From an uncultured Bacteroidota bacterium (GTDB lineage Bacteria > Bacteroidota > Bacteroidia > Chitinophagales > Chitinophagaceae), in assembly GCA_903904855.1 (NCBI GenBank), contig CAIVEH010000236.1:20819-84818 (forward strand): a DNA stretch of 64,000 nt. The letters run 5' to 3'. The position numbers and the translations under genes were made by a program. The notes under the pieces were generated by a model. It made no database searches and was not told the DNA's origin. It saw only the letters and a program-made list of their open reading frames with translations. This document shows positions 17,778 to 26,577 of this stretch, in pieces; the stretch's first letter is position 1, and the number at the start of each line of letters is the position of its first letter.

Positions 17778-17814
17778 AAAAACCGCTATAAGATTAATTC
17801 TTATAGCGGTTTTT
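17777..17814. terminator. Bidirectional intrinsic terminator between ispE and susD
   Basis: AAAAACCGCTATAAG, loop ATTAATT, CTTATAGCGGTTTTT is a perfect 15-bp stem with A and T runs at the two ends. It lies between convergent genes right after the ispE stop and can end transcription in both directions. Confidence 0.9.
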
Positions 17815-17831
17815 AGAGAGTAACTATTTAA

Positions 17832-19181
17832 TTAATTATCCCAGAAAATCTGAGGTGTATACAGAGTGCTTGCGGGAGTATTGTTTTTATTGTAAGAATA
17901 CTCAGTTTGTGGATACAAAAGACGACGGGGAATATTAGCGCCAGCCTTGGCCGGAGTTAACGTTGGATAACCAGTGCGACGCCACATTGTCCAGGCTTCC
18001 GGATTCAGGTATAATGCTACCCATTCTTCATAACAGATTTTAGAAAGTGCGTTAGCGCTGGTCAATGAACCTACAGATGTAATATAACCCGCAGTAGTAG
18101 CTGAATCAAGTCCGAGTTTGGTCATACTGGCCTTGATACCATTTTTCCATGCTGTCTGAGCTGAAGCTACAGTACCCCCTTTGGTAATAGTAGCTTCGGC
18201 AGTCATAAACTGTAATTCCTCGTAAGTGATAAATTCAACAGGGGCATTTGGGTTGCCATAATAGGCACCCAGCCAGTCTCCGCCATCAGCAGTAGTTGTA
18301 TCTATCAAAATCGAAAAACGAGGGTCATTATTTGTCAGCATTGCGGTGGCCAAAGTAGAACTGGCAAAACTGATATCGTCGCGCTGATTATTGAATTGAT
18401 ACCAGGGTCCACTAGAATTTGCAGTAGTACCGAAAACATATTGGGCATTGTCTGAATTGCTGGCAAAAGATTGCGCAATTTCATTCAAGGCATTTGAAGC
18501 CATTGTAGGGTTAGCTTTGCTTTGATGCATATAAATCCTTGCTTTTATAGCATGAGCGAAATTGATCCATGCTCCGGCATTGCCTGCGTATATTACATCT
18601 TCGCTGCCAGGTACAGAATATCCGGGGGTGGAATTTGATAAAAATGTAATGGCTGAATCGCATAAACTCAGAATAGTGCCATACAATCCTTTATCCACAT
18701 CATATGAGGGCTGCATATTTAGCTTTCCTTCCAAAGCTTTTGAATAGGGGATACTTCCCCAGCAATCTACAGTGATCTGTAGTGTATATGCCATCAACAC
18801 CCTGGAAACCCCGCTATAAACATTGTACCCTTTTGAATCAGATAACTGGATAAGCTGAAGATCGTTTTCCATTACCGATGTATATAAATTACCCCAGGTG
18901 TTGTCAACATCTTGTCCGGTAAATATATACTGGTAATAAGCACCGCACTGGCGGGAAATCCCGGCAGTTTGTTGAGTGAACATCGAGGCAAAGCGAGAAA
19001 TATCTCCTCCTTGTGAGTATGCAAGTGAACCTTCTACTGTTGATAACAATACAGCCGGGGTAACACTCAATGGAGCATTGGGATTCTGATTAGCACTTGT
19101 GTAAAAAGATTTCTTACACGAAGAACTCAATAACATAAATCCTCCTAAAATAATGAACATTGATATTTTTATCACTTTCAT
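17832..19181 (-). CDS. SusD/RagB family nutrient-binding outer membrane lipoprotein
   Basis: A 449-residue lipoprotein with signal peptide and lipobox (LLSSSCKKSF; acylated Cys about residue 22). The body shows the shorter SusD-like family pattern: NPNAPLSVTPAVLLSTVEGS near the N-terminus, helical TPR-like segments such as WINFAHAIKARIYMHQSK, and the conserved C-terminal WVALYLNPEAWTMWRRTGYP. SusD proteins sit over the SusC barrel as a lid and bind a glycan or other nutrient at the cell surface. The gene follows susC by 29 bases on the same strand, forming one uptake unit. No glycoside hydrolase or sigma/anti-sigma pair is adjacent, so the substrate cannot be inferred. Confidence 0.93.
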   Translation of the reverse strand: MKVIKISMFIILGGFMLLSSSCKKSFYTSANQNPNAPLSVTPAVLLSTVEGSLAYSQGGDISRFASMFTQQTAGISRQCGAYYQYIFTGQDVDNTWGNLYTSVMENDLQLIQLSDSKGYNVYSGVSRVLMAYTLQITVDCWGSIPYSKALEGKLNMQPSYDVDKGLYGTILSLCDSAITFLSNSTPGYSVPGSEDVIYAGNAGAWINFAHAIKARIYMHQSKANPTMASNALNEIAQSFASNSDNAQYVFGTTANSSGPWYQFNNQRDDISFASSTLATAMLTNNDPRFSILIDTTTADGGDWLGAYYGNPNAPVEFITYEELQFMTAEATITKGGTVASAQTAWKNGIKASMTKLGLDSATTAGYITSVGSLTSANALSKICYEEWVALYLNPEAWTMWRRTGYPTLTPAKAGANIPRRLLYPQTEYSYNKNNTPASTLYTPQIFWDN

Positions 19182-19210
19182 GACTTATATTTTTATTAGT
19201 GAATTTAAAT

Positions 19211-22200
19211 TTATAAACCTACATTTAACCTTAGACCAGCTGACTTGATACCAGGATTATTGAAATAGTCCAATCCCTGACCATTTGCTGGTCCTGCAAG
19301 GCTTGTTTCCGGATCAACTCCTTTATACTTTGTCCAGAGGATAATATTATTTGCCATTGCAGTAATAGATAAGTTCTGCAAATGCATTTTTTTAGCTACA
19401 GACTGTGGAAACGAATAAGTAAGGCTGATCTGGCGTAGTTTTATAAACGAGCCATCCTCAATATCAGATTCTGTAGGACCAACAAAGCTACTTCCTATGT
19501 TCTGCCAGTAATATTGGTTATAAGTAGCAGAGGCTGTATTTTTTGTTCCTGTGCTGACTGGAAGTCCGTTGGCATCAAGATGACCTGCAATTCCATCGAA
19601 CACAGTAGTTGTTCCGCGATTTGAAGTTGCATTTCCGGTTCCAAAATAATCAAGTGCACCTTTTGTTCCATTCCATATCTGACCGCCTTTCCTAATAGCA
19701 ATATGTAGTCCGAAAGAGAACCTTTTATAAGAAAGATTGCTGATTATTGATCCTATCCAGTCAGGATTTGTGTTACCAATTACTTGATTTGTAGCGCTAG
19801 GATCTACAATTGGCATGCCATAACCCGGATCTCCTTTTACATCATTAATCAATAATTTTCCGGTACTGGCGTCACGGACATATTTTGTACCATATATTAT
19901 ACCTGCAGGCTGGCCTGGAACATCATAAATAGCGCCATTCTGGAAACCAGCTATCAAGAGACTGTTGATGCCATTAGCAATAGAAACAACTTTATTGACA
20001 TTTTTGCTCCAGTTAAAATTCAGGTCCCATCTGAGACCATATTTAGTTTTTACCGGAGTAGTGCTTAAAGTCAATTCCAATCCATGATTGCTTAATTTTC
20101 CTACATTATCAACAAGAGCACCGAAACCAGTGGAATAAGCAACAGGTACTGAAAGAATTTGGTCAGTAGTCAATGAATAATAGTAAGTAGCATTAAGGGT
20201 AACCTTGTTCTGGAAAAAAGCAAGATCAGTACCTATTTCATAAGAACTGGTATGTTCGGGTTTCAGGTCTGCATTACCCATTGCTGTAGTTACATTAGCT
20301 AACTGGTATCCTGAGTAACCATTGATTGGCCATGTTATACCTGTAGTGAAGCCATCAAGTATACTTGCTGTTTTATAATAAGTCTGTAAAGCCTGTACAC
20401 CAGCATCCTTACCAACACCCGCATACGAAAGCCGTAATTTACCAAATGACAAAGTTTTGTTTCCGGTTAGACCCAGTGGCTCAGTAAAAATAAAGGATAA
20501 TCCAGCAGAAGGATAGAAGAAATTATCATTACCTGCAGCAAGAGTAGAGGTAGTTTCATCCCTGCCGGAGGCAGTAAAGAACAGCATGTTTTTGTAACCA
20601 ATTTCGGCCTGAGCATACCATGCAGAACGCCTGTATTTTGACGCACCTTCGCTGGAAACATATGATGTAGCATTGGACATATCAAGAAAGTCAGGTAGAG
20701 TCAGGTTGGTACCTTGTGCAAACCGGGTACTTGAGGTGGCAGAAAAATAGTTTTCTCCTAATACAAGTGTTCCATTAAGGTCCTTATTGAAGGTTTTATG
20801 CATATTTACAATAAAATCTGAATTGAACTGCTGGTTGAAATAATCAATAAGATTGACTTCCCCACCACCACTAGCAACTCCGTGTGAGCCTATATCGTAA
20901 GCTTGTTTACTCTGCTGCGAATATACGTCTCCACCCAGGCGGTAGGTTAAATCCATCCAGTCAGTCAGCTTATAATTTGCCTGTCCGTAGCCATAGGAGC
21001 GGCTTAGTACATCTCTTGCAGGATTGCGAACTACAGTCCAGTAAGGATTATCATATCCACCACCATCTCGGTAATTTCTCTGGGTCCCATCAGGGAATAA
21101 ATAAGCTGCTGGATTTGAACTTGCTGCTGCATTACTTATACCATACGAATTATCAAAAGTTGGAGGAGTGCGCATCAGACCTAGCATCAGGCCGGAAGTA
21201 TTGGAGCCTTGCTGAATTTTATCATTGCCTGATCCTACATAATTAATACCACCTGAGATTGTAAGCTTATCATTAACTTTAGACTGGCCACTTGCTCCGA
21301 AAGTTGTTTTATCATACATAGCAGTAGGAATTACACCCACCTGGTGCATATTTCCTAAAGACAATCTATAGGAGTTGTCAGCATCGCCTCCTGAAATGGA
21401 CACATTATTGTTGGTTGTACTGCCGTTCTGAAAGAATTTGTATGGATTATAAGCAGTAACAGGTATTTTGCCATTGGGGTTACTCATACCTACAATATCG
21501 CCATGGGGATCAATCGTATTTTTTATTCCGGTCCACCTAAGAGTATCGATTGCAGCACCCCAGGTTACCCTGTTAGGGTAAGAATATTTACCACCTGTGC
21601 CTTCTGAATATTGGTTTTGCAATGCAGGTAATTTATTCACCTGATCCATAGTGTATGAAGAATTAATGGATACATGAACTCCTTTTTCACCCTTGGTATT
21701 ACCCTTTTTAGTGGTAATTATTATTGCTCCGCTTGCAGCACTTATACCATACAGAGCAGTCGCAGCAGGGCCTTTCAATACGCTGATGCTCTCAATATCA
21801 TTAGGATTGATATCCAAACCACGGTTGGTAGGCTGTGTTCCTCCAGTCAAATTACCGCCTGCTCCGCCTGCAGCGAAACCAGCAAACGTAGGGTCATAAT
21901 TATTAATAGAGTTGTCAATTGGAATACCATCAATAACAATCAATGGCTGATTATTACCAGTCATAGATGTTATACCTCTTAACTTTAAAAAAGTACCAGC
22001 ACCCGGGTCTCCTGCCGAATTAATAACTTCCAGACCCGATACTTTACCATCCAGTTCACCCAACGCATTGCCGGTACCTGATTTATTCATGTCTTCACCG
22101 CCAACAGTTTGTGTGGCATAAGCCAGGGTTTTGGCTTCCCGTTTGATACCAAGCGCTGTAACAACTGTTTCATTCAGTTGCCTTGCCTGCAATTTCATAT

Positions 22201-22477
22201 TTACTACAACACCTGTTCCGGTTATTTCAGCTTCCTGGGTAGCATAGCCTATTGCCTGTACTACCAGAATGTTGTCTCCATTAGGTACATCCAGTTCAAA
22301 ATTACCATCAGGGTCGGAGACAGTTCCCATTGAGGTGTTCTTGACAGCAATACCGGCGCCGGGAAGACCCAGGCCTCGTTCGTCAAGTACTTTACCCTTG
22401 ACATGTCGTGACTGTGCATAGGCAAGCTGTGCGCCTGCAGCAAGGAGGACAAAAAGCAACAAATAAATTTTTTTCAT
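19211..22477 (-). CDS. SusC/RagA family TonB-linked outer membrane receptor
   Basis: A 1088-residue outer-membrane transporter. It has a signal peptide (to LAYAQ), a carboxypeptidase-regulatory-like domain (VKGKVLDERGLGLPGAGIAV, about residues 24-95) and a TonB-box region (ETVVTALGIKREAKTL). The SusC-type plug follows with GLEVINSAGDPGAGTFLKLR and PLIVIDGIPIDN, then a 22-strand-type barrel. It imports the ligand captured by the SusD lipoprotein encoded just downstream, using TonB energy. The pair is divergent from a soluble hybrid histidine kinase with about 400 bases between, so that kinase might control it (inference). Confidence 0.96.
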   Translation of the reverse strand: MKKIYLLLFVLLAAGAQLAYAQSRHVKGKVLDERGLGLPGAGIAVKNTSMGTVSDPDGNFELDVPNGDNILVVQAIGYATQEAEITGTGVVVNMKLQARQLNETVVTALGIKREAKTLAYATQTVGGEDMNKSGTGNALGELDGKVSGLEVINSAGDPGAGTFLKLRGITSMTGNNQPLIVIDGIPIDNSINNYDPTFAGFAAGGAGGNLTGGTQPTNRGLDINPNDIESISVLKGPAATALYGISAASGAIIITTKKGNTKGEKGVHVSINSSYTMDQVNKLPALQNQYSEGTGGKYSYPNRVTWGAAIDTLRWTGIKNTIDPHGDIVGMSNPNGKIPVTAYNPYKFFQNGSTTNNNVSISGGDADNSYRLSLGNMHQVGVIPTAMYDKTTFGASGQSKVNDKLTISGGINYVGSGNDKIQQGSNTSGLMLGLMRTPPTFDNSYGISNAAASSNPAAYLFPDGTQRNYRDGGGYDNPYWTVVRNPARDVLSRSYGYGQANYKLTDWMDLTYRLGGDVYSQQSKQAYDIGSHGVASGGGEVNLIDYFNQQFNSDFIVNMHKTFNKDLNGTLVLGENYFSATSSTRFAQGTNLTLPDFLDMSNATSYVSSEGASKYRRSAWYAQAEIGYKNMLFFTASGRDETTSTLAAGNDNFFYPSAGLSFIFTEPLGLTGNKTLSFGKLRLSYAGVGKDAGVQALQTYYKTASILDGFTTGITWPINGYSGYQLANVTTAMGNADLKPEHTSSYEIGTDLAFFQNKVTLNATYYYSLTTDQILSVPVAYSTGFGALVDNVGKLSNHGLELTLSTTPVKTKYGLRWDLNFNWSKNVNKVVSIANGINSLLIAGFQNGAIYDVPGQPAGIIYGTKYVRDASTGKLLINDVKGDPGYGMPIVDPSATNQVIGNTNPDWIGSIISNLSYKRFSFGLHIAIRKGGQIWNGTKGALDYFGTGNATSNRGTTTVFDGIAGHLDANGLPVSTGTKNTASATYNQYYWQNIGSSFVGPTESDIEDGSFIKLRQISLTYSFPQSVAKKMHLQNLSITAMANNIILWTKYKGVDPETSLAGPANGQGLDYFNNPGIKSAGLRLNVGL

Positions 22478-22883
22478 GCGTTTTTGTTTTTTTGGTTAAT
22501 TAATAATTGTTTTAGAAGGTGTTAATGAACTGGTAATAATTGTACTGTAGGGTAAAAATAGGGTGATTTTTCAAAAAAAGGTAACAATTATTTAATAAAC
22601 CGGAATTAATTTTTGCACATGGGGTGCATTACTACCTTGTTCGATATTTTTTTGATTGAAATATTTTAAATCTGGCAGTTCAAGCACATCAAATCCCGCA
22701 CTAAACGAACCTTTCATTTGGCATATTAATTATCAAATTCATTGGTCTTTTAGTTTCAATGGTATCTGCTAATTCAATGATAGCATATGCCATACCTTAA
22801 AAAAATTATCAGTTTTCCGGATTACCCTATCTTTATTCTATTTTTTAATCAATGTGCCAACCAAAAAGGCAAATACCTGGATA
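22478..22883. promoter_or_regulatory. Divergent intergenic region between susC and the hybrid kinase
   Basis: The stretch is AT-rich and holds no convincing gene. By position it must carry the promoters of susC (minus) and of the kinase (plus). I see no strong palindrome or riboswitch-like structure. ATG 22884 is preceded in frame by GTG 22854. Confidence 0.35.
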
Positions 22884-25526
22884 ATGACAGATACACCACG
22901 CTATAAAGAACTTCAGGACCAACTCGCTAATCAGACCGACGAGAAAGGCCGTATAGATGTATTAATAAGTATAGGTGAAGAGATACGGAATCTTGATGTG
23001 GAAGAAGCAATGAAAACCAGTGTAGACATTATTTCAAGATCAAAAATAATAGGCTACAGCAAGGGGCTGGGCCAGGGGTATTGCCTTAAAGGTTTTTGTC
23101 ATCGGCTCAAGGGTGAATATGAAGCCGGGATAGCCGTGCTTAAAGATGCGCTTTCCATTGCGAGGAAAATACATGAACATAACCTGGAGGCCACATCCCT
23201 ATATTATCTTGGTAATATATACCGCGACCTGGGCGATCTGGGCAATGTGTTTTCGCATTACGAAAAGGCTCTTGTAATAAATGAAGAACTGGGTGATGAG
23301 TATTATCAATCAGTAATACTTTCCAGTATATCCAACCTGCTTTATGATCTGAATGATTATGACAGCGCGCTGGAATATGCATTGAAATGCCTGCCGATTT
23401 TCGAAAGAGTGCATAACTCAAACAGCCTGTTGAATATCTATAACACCCTGGGCAATATTTATTTTAAAAAAGAACAACTACCCGAAGCCCTCCATTATTT
23501 CAGCGAAAACCTGAGCAGATCGGAACCGGAAACTGCTTCTTATGTAATGGCTGAAAGCGGCCTGGGGAAGGTATATTACAAAATGCACGATTTCGGCAAT
23601 GCAAATAAATACCTTACCAATGCGTTGAGGGAATCAAAAAACCTGGGCAATGCCGAAGTACAGATTATTTGCTTTTTTTACCTCGGACGCCTATTTATGG
23701 ATGAAGGGAGCTACCGGATGGCGCTGCAGTATATGGAAAATGCCTACAAACTGTCGGAAGAGTACTCGCGGCGCCATGATATGATGAGTGTGCATGAAAT
23801 ACTGTCGGCGCTATATGACAAGATGGGAGATATACCAAAAGCTTTCCACCACCTGAAATCGTTTGAACAATTAAAGGAAGAAATTTTCAAACAAAAAATC
23901 ATCAATGAACTGCGCAACCTTCAGGTAAGGCAGCAGACGGAACTGGCCAAGAAAGAAAAGGAAGTGGCCGAACGCACTGCATTTCTCAAACACCAGTTCA
24001 TGGCCAATATGAGCCATGAGATACGCACTCCTATGAATGCCATTGTGGGCATGACCCGTCTGCTGCTGGGCAAAGACCCCAAACCCGACCAGCTCAGATA
24101 CCTGAATGCCATACAGCTTTCATCGAATAACCTGCTGGTGATCATCAACGATATCCTTGACCTTTCAAAAATTGAGGCAGGCAAAATAATTATTGAGCAT
24201 GTAGACTTCAACCTGCGCGAAATACTGGGAAGCGTAAAGGATATGCTGATGCTGAAAGTAGAGGAAAAGGGCCTGGAACTTCGTATAGTAATTGATCCCG
24301 AAATACCCAAAAGGCTCACCGGCGACCCCACACGGCTCAATCAGGTGCTGATAAACCTGGCTGGTAATGCCGTAAAATTCACGGAGAAAGGCTATGTGGA
24401 AGTTAGTGCCACCCTAATGAAGAAAGAGCGGAATAAGCTGAGTGTAAAATTTGATGTTGCAGATACAGGTATTGGCATTGCACAGGAATATGTTGATTAT
24501 ATATTCGACAGTTTCACGCAGGCAGGTGCAGATGTAACCCGTAAATTTGGCGGCACCGGACTTGGACTCACTATATCCAAGCAACTGGTGGGGCTTATGG
24601 GCGGCGATATCTCGGTGCAAAGTGAATTAGGCAAGGGCACAACATTTTCTACCATTATAACACTTGAGGAGGCAGAGAACCAGGAAGAGATAAAACAGGA
24701 AGGTTTGCTGGACGGCGCTGCCATGGAACGGCTGAACAAACTGAAAGTGATGCTGGTAGAAGACAATGAATTTAACCGCATGGTGGCTGAAGACACACTG
24801 AGAGAACTGATTCCGGGCATAAATCTGCATTCAGCAATACACGGACAAGATGCACTAAATAAACTAATGAAGGAGCAGTATGACATCCTGCTCATGGATA
24901 TACAGATGCCGGTAATGGATGGACTTACGGCCACAAAGCTTATAAGAACCACACTGCCCGAACCTGCAAGAAGTGTTAAGATTATTGCTATGACAGCCAA
25001 TGTGATGCAGGAAGATGTGCAGGAGTACTTCAGGATGGGGATGAATGCCTATGTATCGAAGCCATTTAATGCCGATGAACTGCTGCTGAAAATGGACGCT
25101 GTTATGAGCAATATCCCACCGCCAGAACTTAAGAAACCAGAGCCTGCACCAGAACCGGTGAAGGAGACACGGAAATTTGCACCATTGCCTGCCCAGGTAA
25201 CGGATATGACCTTCCTTAAAGGCTTTACAGGCGGGAATATGGACAAACAGCAAAAATACATGGGTATGTTTATGGACAATGCGCCGAAACTGCTTGATAG
25301 TATTGAAAAAGCACTGTTGAAAAATGACTATAATGCGGTAAAAATTGCCGCTCATTCACTCAAACCGCAATTGTCCTACATGGGTATTAAGGAAGATGTG
25401 AGCAATATTTTCCTGATTGAGCAATCGGCTGGTGAAACGGCACACAGAGACACACTACCTGAGCTTGTGGAAAACCTGAAACGATTGATAAACAAAGCTT
25501 TTGAAGAGCTGAAGGGGATAAAGTGA
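22884..25526 (+). CDS. TPR-containing hybrid histidine kinase with receiver and Hpt domains
   Basis: A soluble hybrid kinase of 880 residues from ATG 22884 (890 from GTG 22854). The N-terminal third is TPR repeats, for example TSLYYLGNIYRDLGDLGNVF and YNTLGNIYFKKEQLPEALHY. A coiled helix follows, then the HisKA box ANMSHEIRTPMNAIVGM with phospho-His about H378. The HATPase_c domain has NLAGNAVKFTEKGY, DTGIGI and GGTGLGL. A receiver domain carries LLMDIQMPVMDG (Asp about D672), and a C-terminal Hpt domain has KIAAHSLKPQLSYMG (His about H824). There is no signal peptide or membrane helix, so it senses something in the cytoplasm or through protein partners. All relay modules to the Hpt are present, but there is no output domain. 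The final response regulator is not next to it. Confidence 0.94.
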   Translation: MTDTPRYKELQDQLANQTDEKGRIDVLISIGEEIRNLDVEEAMKTSVDIISRSKIIGYSKGLGQGYCLKGFCHRLKGEYEAGIAVLKDALSIARKIHEHNLEATSLYYLGNIYRDLGDLGNVFSHYEKALVINEELGDEYYQSVILSSISNLLYDLNDYDSALEYALKCLPIFERVHNSNSLLNIYNTLGNIYFKKEQLPEALHYFSENLSRSEPETASYVMAESGLGKVYYKMHDFGNANKYLTNALRESKNLGNAEVQIICFFYLGRLFMDEGSYRMALQYMENAYKLSEEYSRRHDMMSVHEILSALYDKMGDIPKAFHHLKSFEQLKEEIFKQKIINELRNLQVRQQTELAKKEKEVAERTAFLKHQFMANMSHEIRTPMNAIVGMTRLLLGKDPKPDQLRYLNAIQLSSNNLLVIINDILDLSKIEAGKIIIEHVDFNLREILGSVKDMLMLKVEEKGLELRIVIDPEIPKRLTGDPTRLNQVLINLAGNAVKFTEKGYVEVSATLMKKERNKLSVKFDVADTGIGIAQEYVDYIFDSFTQAGADVTRKFGGTGLGLTISKQLVGLMGGDISVQSELGKGTTFSTIITLEEAENQEEIKQEGLLDGAAMERLNKLKVMLVEDNEFNRMVAEDTLRELIPGINLHSAIHGQDALNKLMKEQYDILLMDIQMPVMDGLTATKLIRTTLPEPARSVKIIAMTANVMQEDVQEYFRMGMNAYVSKPFNADELLLKMDAVMSNIPPPELKKPEPAPEPVKETRKFAPLPAQVTDMTFLKGFTGGNMDKQQKYMGMFMDNAPKLLDSIEKALLKNDYNAVKIAAHSLKPQLSYMGIKEDVSNIFLIEQSAGETAHRDTLPELVENLKRLINKAFEELKGIK

Positions 25527-25571
25527 AGGTTTGTTTAAATGAAAGACAAGTGAGTTTTTAAAATCAGGTTT

Positions 25572-25673
25572 ATGAGATTTTTAATGTTTGTGTTTTTTAG
25601 TTTTGGGGCTTATTGCAATGTTGTATATGCAACAGATAAACTCGATGCTATAAAGAATAATTCACAACTGTGA
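25572..25673 (+). other. Signal-peptide fragment in another frame, N-terminus of the following gene
   Basis: ATG 25572 opens a 33-codon frame reading MRFLMFVFFSFGAYCNVVYA then TDKLDAIKNNSQL before TGA 25671-25673. It looks like a complete signal peptide plus the start of a mature protein. The stop overlaps the GTG at 25670 that opens the next frame (GTGA). The reading frame shifts by -1 here, so the fragment and the following gene were probably one secreted protein. Confidence 0.6.
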
Positions 25674-26569
25674 ATGACCTGAAAGATGTGTACCGGGCTT
25701 ATAAAATAAACCATAAAATAGGTGATCAGAATGAAATGCTGAATCTGCTGACTGACGAATCGCCTGAAGATATAGGTAAAGTTATTACCGCCTACCTGGC
25801 AGAAAATAAAAAACTGACTGGCAGTAACATCACTGATAAGCGGCTTAGGGTATATGTTGACAGCTACCTTTTGATGACAAATCAAAACTACATTGCAATA
25901 AAAAGCAAAGGCATTAATTCGAAAGAATTTACTGATGCTTATGAAAAATTCAAAGCAATGAACAGAAGGTACATGACTTACCTCACTACCCGGTTTGCCA
26001 TTGACAGATATATAAAGATGACTGAAGAGGAGTACTGGAAAACCATTGATAAGCATAAGTACATTAAGTCTGCTCAATATAATACCTGCCAAAAACTAAT
26101 AAAAACAGACTTTTATAAAAGCTGTAAAATACTGGACAAGATTATAGGACAAACAACTGAATTTCAGGAAAACTCCATCTATCGGTTACAACGTGCCGAT
26201 CTTTTTGTAAAATATGATTCCACAACAATAGATGCACACGAGAAAGCAATTGCAATGTATAAAGACATTGTTGACAAGAAAAAATATTGCCTCTACCTTT
26301 ATGAGGCATGGCTAAAATGGCGCATGGTTTATCAGTACTGGAATGGTTTATCAAAGTCGTCTGATATCCCCAATAATATGTATGACAACGTGCGGGAGGA
26401 TTTAGCTGTTGTGATACTCAAATATCTCAACACTTATCCAAAAGATGAAATGGCCATCAATCAGTTCCTGTTTATTTCTTCACACGACATAGTGAGGCGA
26501 TATGGCGAATATCCTTATGGCAACCAGATTACGGTTGAGTATCACGAAACATTTGATGAACCAAAATAA
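25670..26569 (+). CDS. Hypothetical protein, probably secreted, N-terminus displaced by a frameshift
   Basis: A 299-residue frame opening at GTG 25670, without a signal peptide of its own. The protein is Lys/Tyr/Asp-rich and mainly helical, with stretches such as LYEAWLKWRMVYQYWNGLSK and DLAVVILKYLNTYPKDEMA that resemble the helical pairs of TPR-like proteins. I do not recognise a family. A signal peptide in the -1 frame ends exactly at this start, so the native protein was probably exported and about 330 residues long. Either the gene has a frameshift mutation, or the two frames are translationally coupled through the GTGA overlap, or the sequence has an error. It follows the hybrid kinase by about 45 bases (counting the signal peptide) and is convergent with leuS. 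Confidence 0.6.
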   Translation: MNDLKDVYRAYKINHKIGDQNEMLNLLTDESPEDIGKVITAYLAENKKLTGSNITDKRLRVYVDSYLLMTNQNYIAIKSKGINSKEFTDAYEKFKAMNRRYMTYLTTRFAIDRYIKMTEEEYWKTIDKHKYIKSAQYNTCQKLIKTDFYKSCKILDKIIGQTTEFQENSIYRLQRADLFVKYDSTTIDAHEKAIAMYKDIVDKKKYCLYLYEAWLKWRMVYQYWNGLSKSSDIPNNMYDNVREDLAVVILKYLNTYPKDEMAINQFLFISSHDIVRRYGEYPYGNQITVEYHETFDEPK

Positions 26570-26577
26570 AGCCAGGT

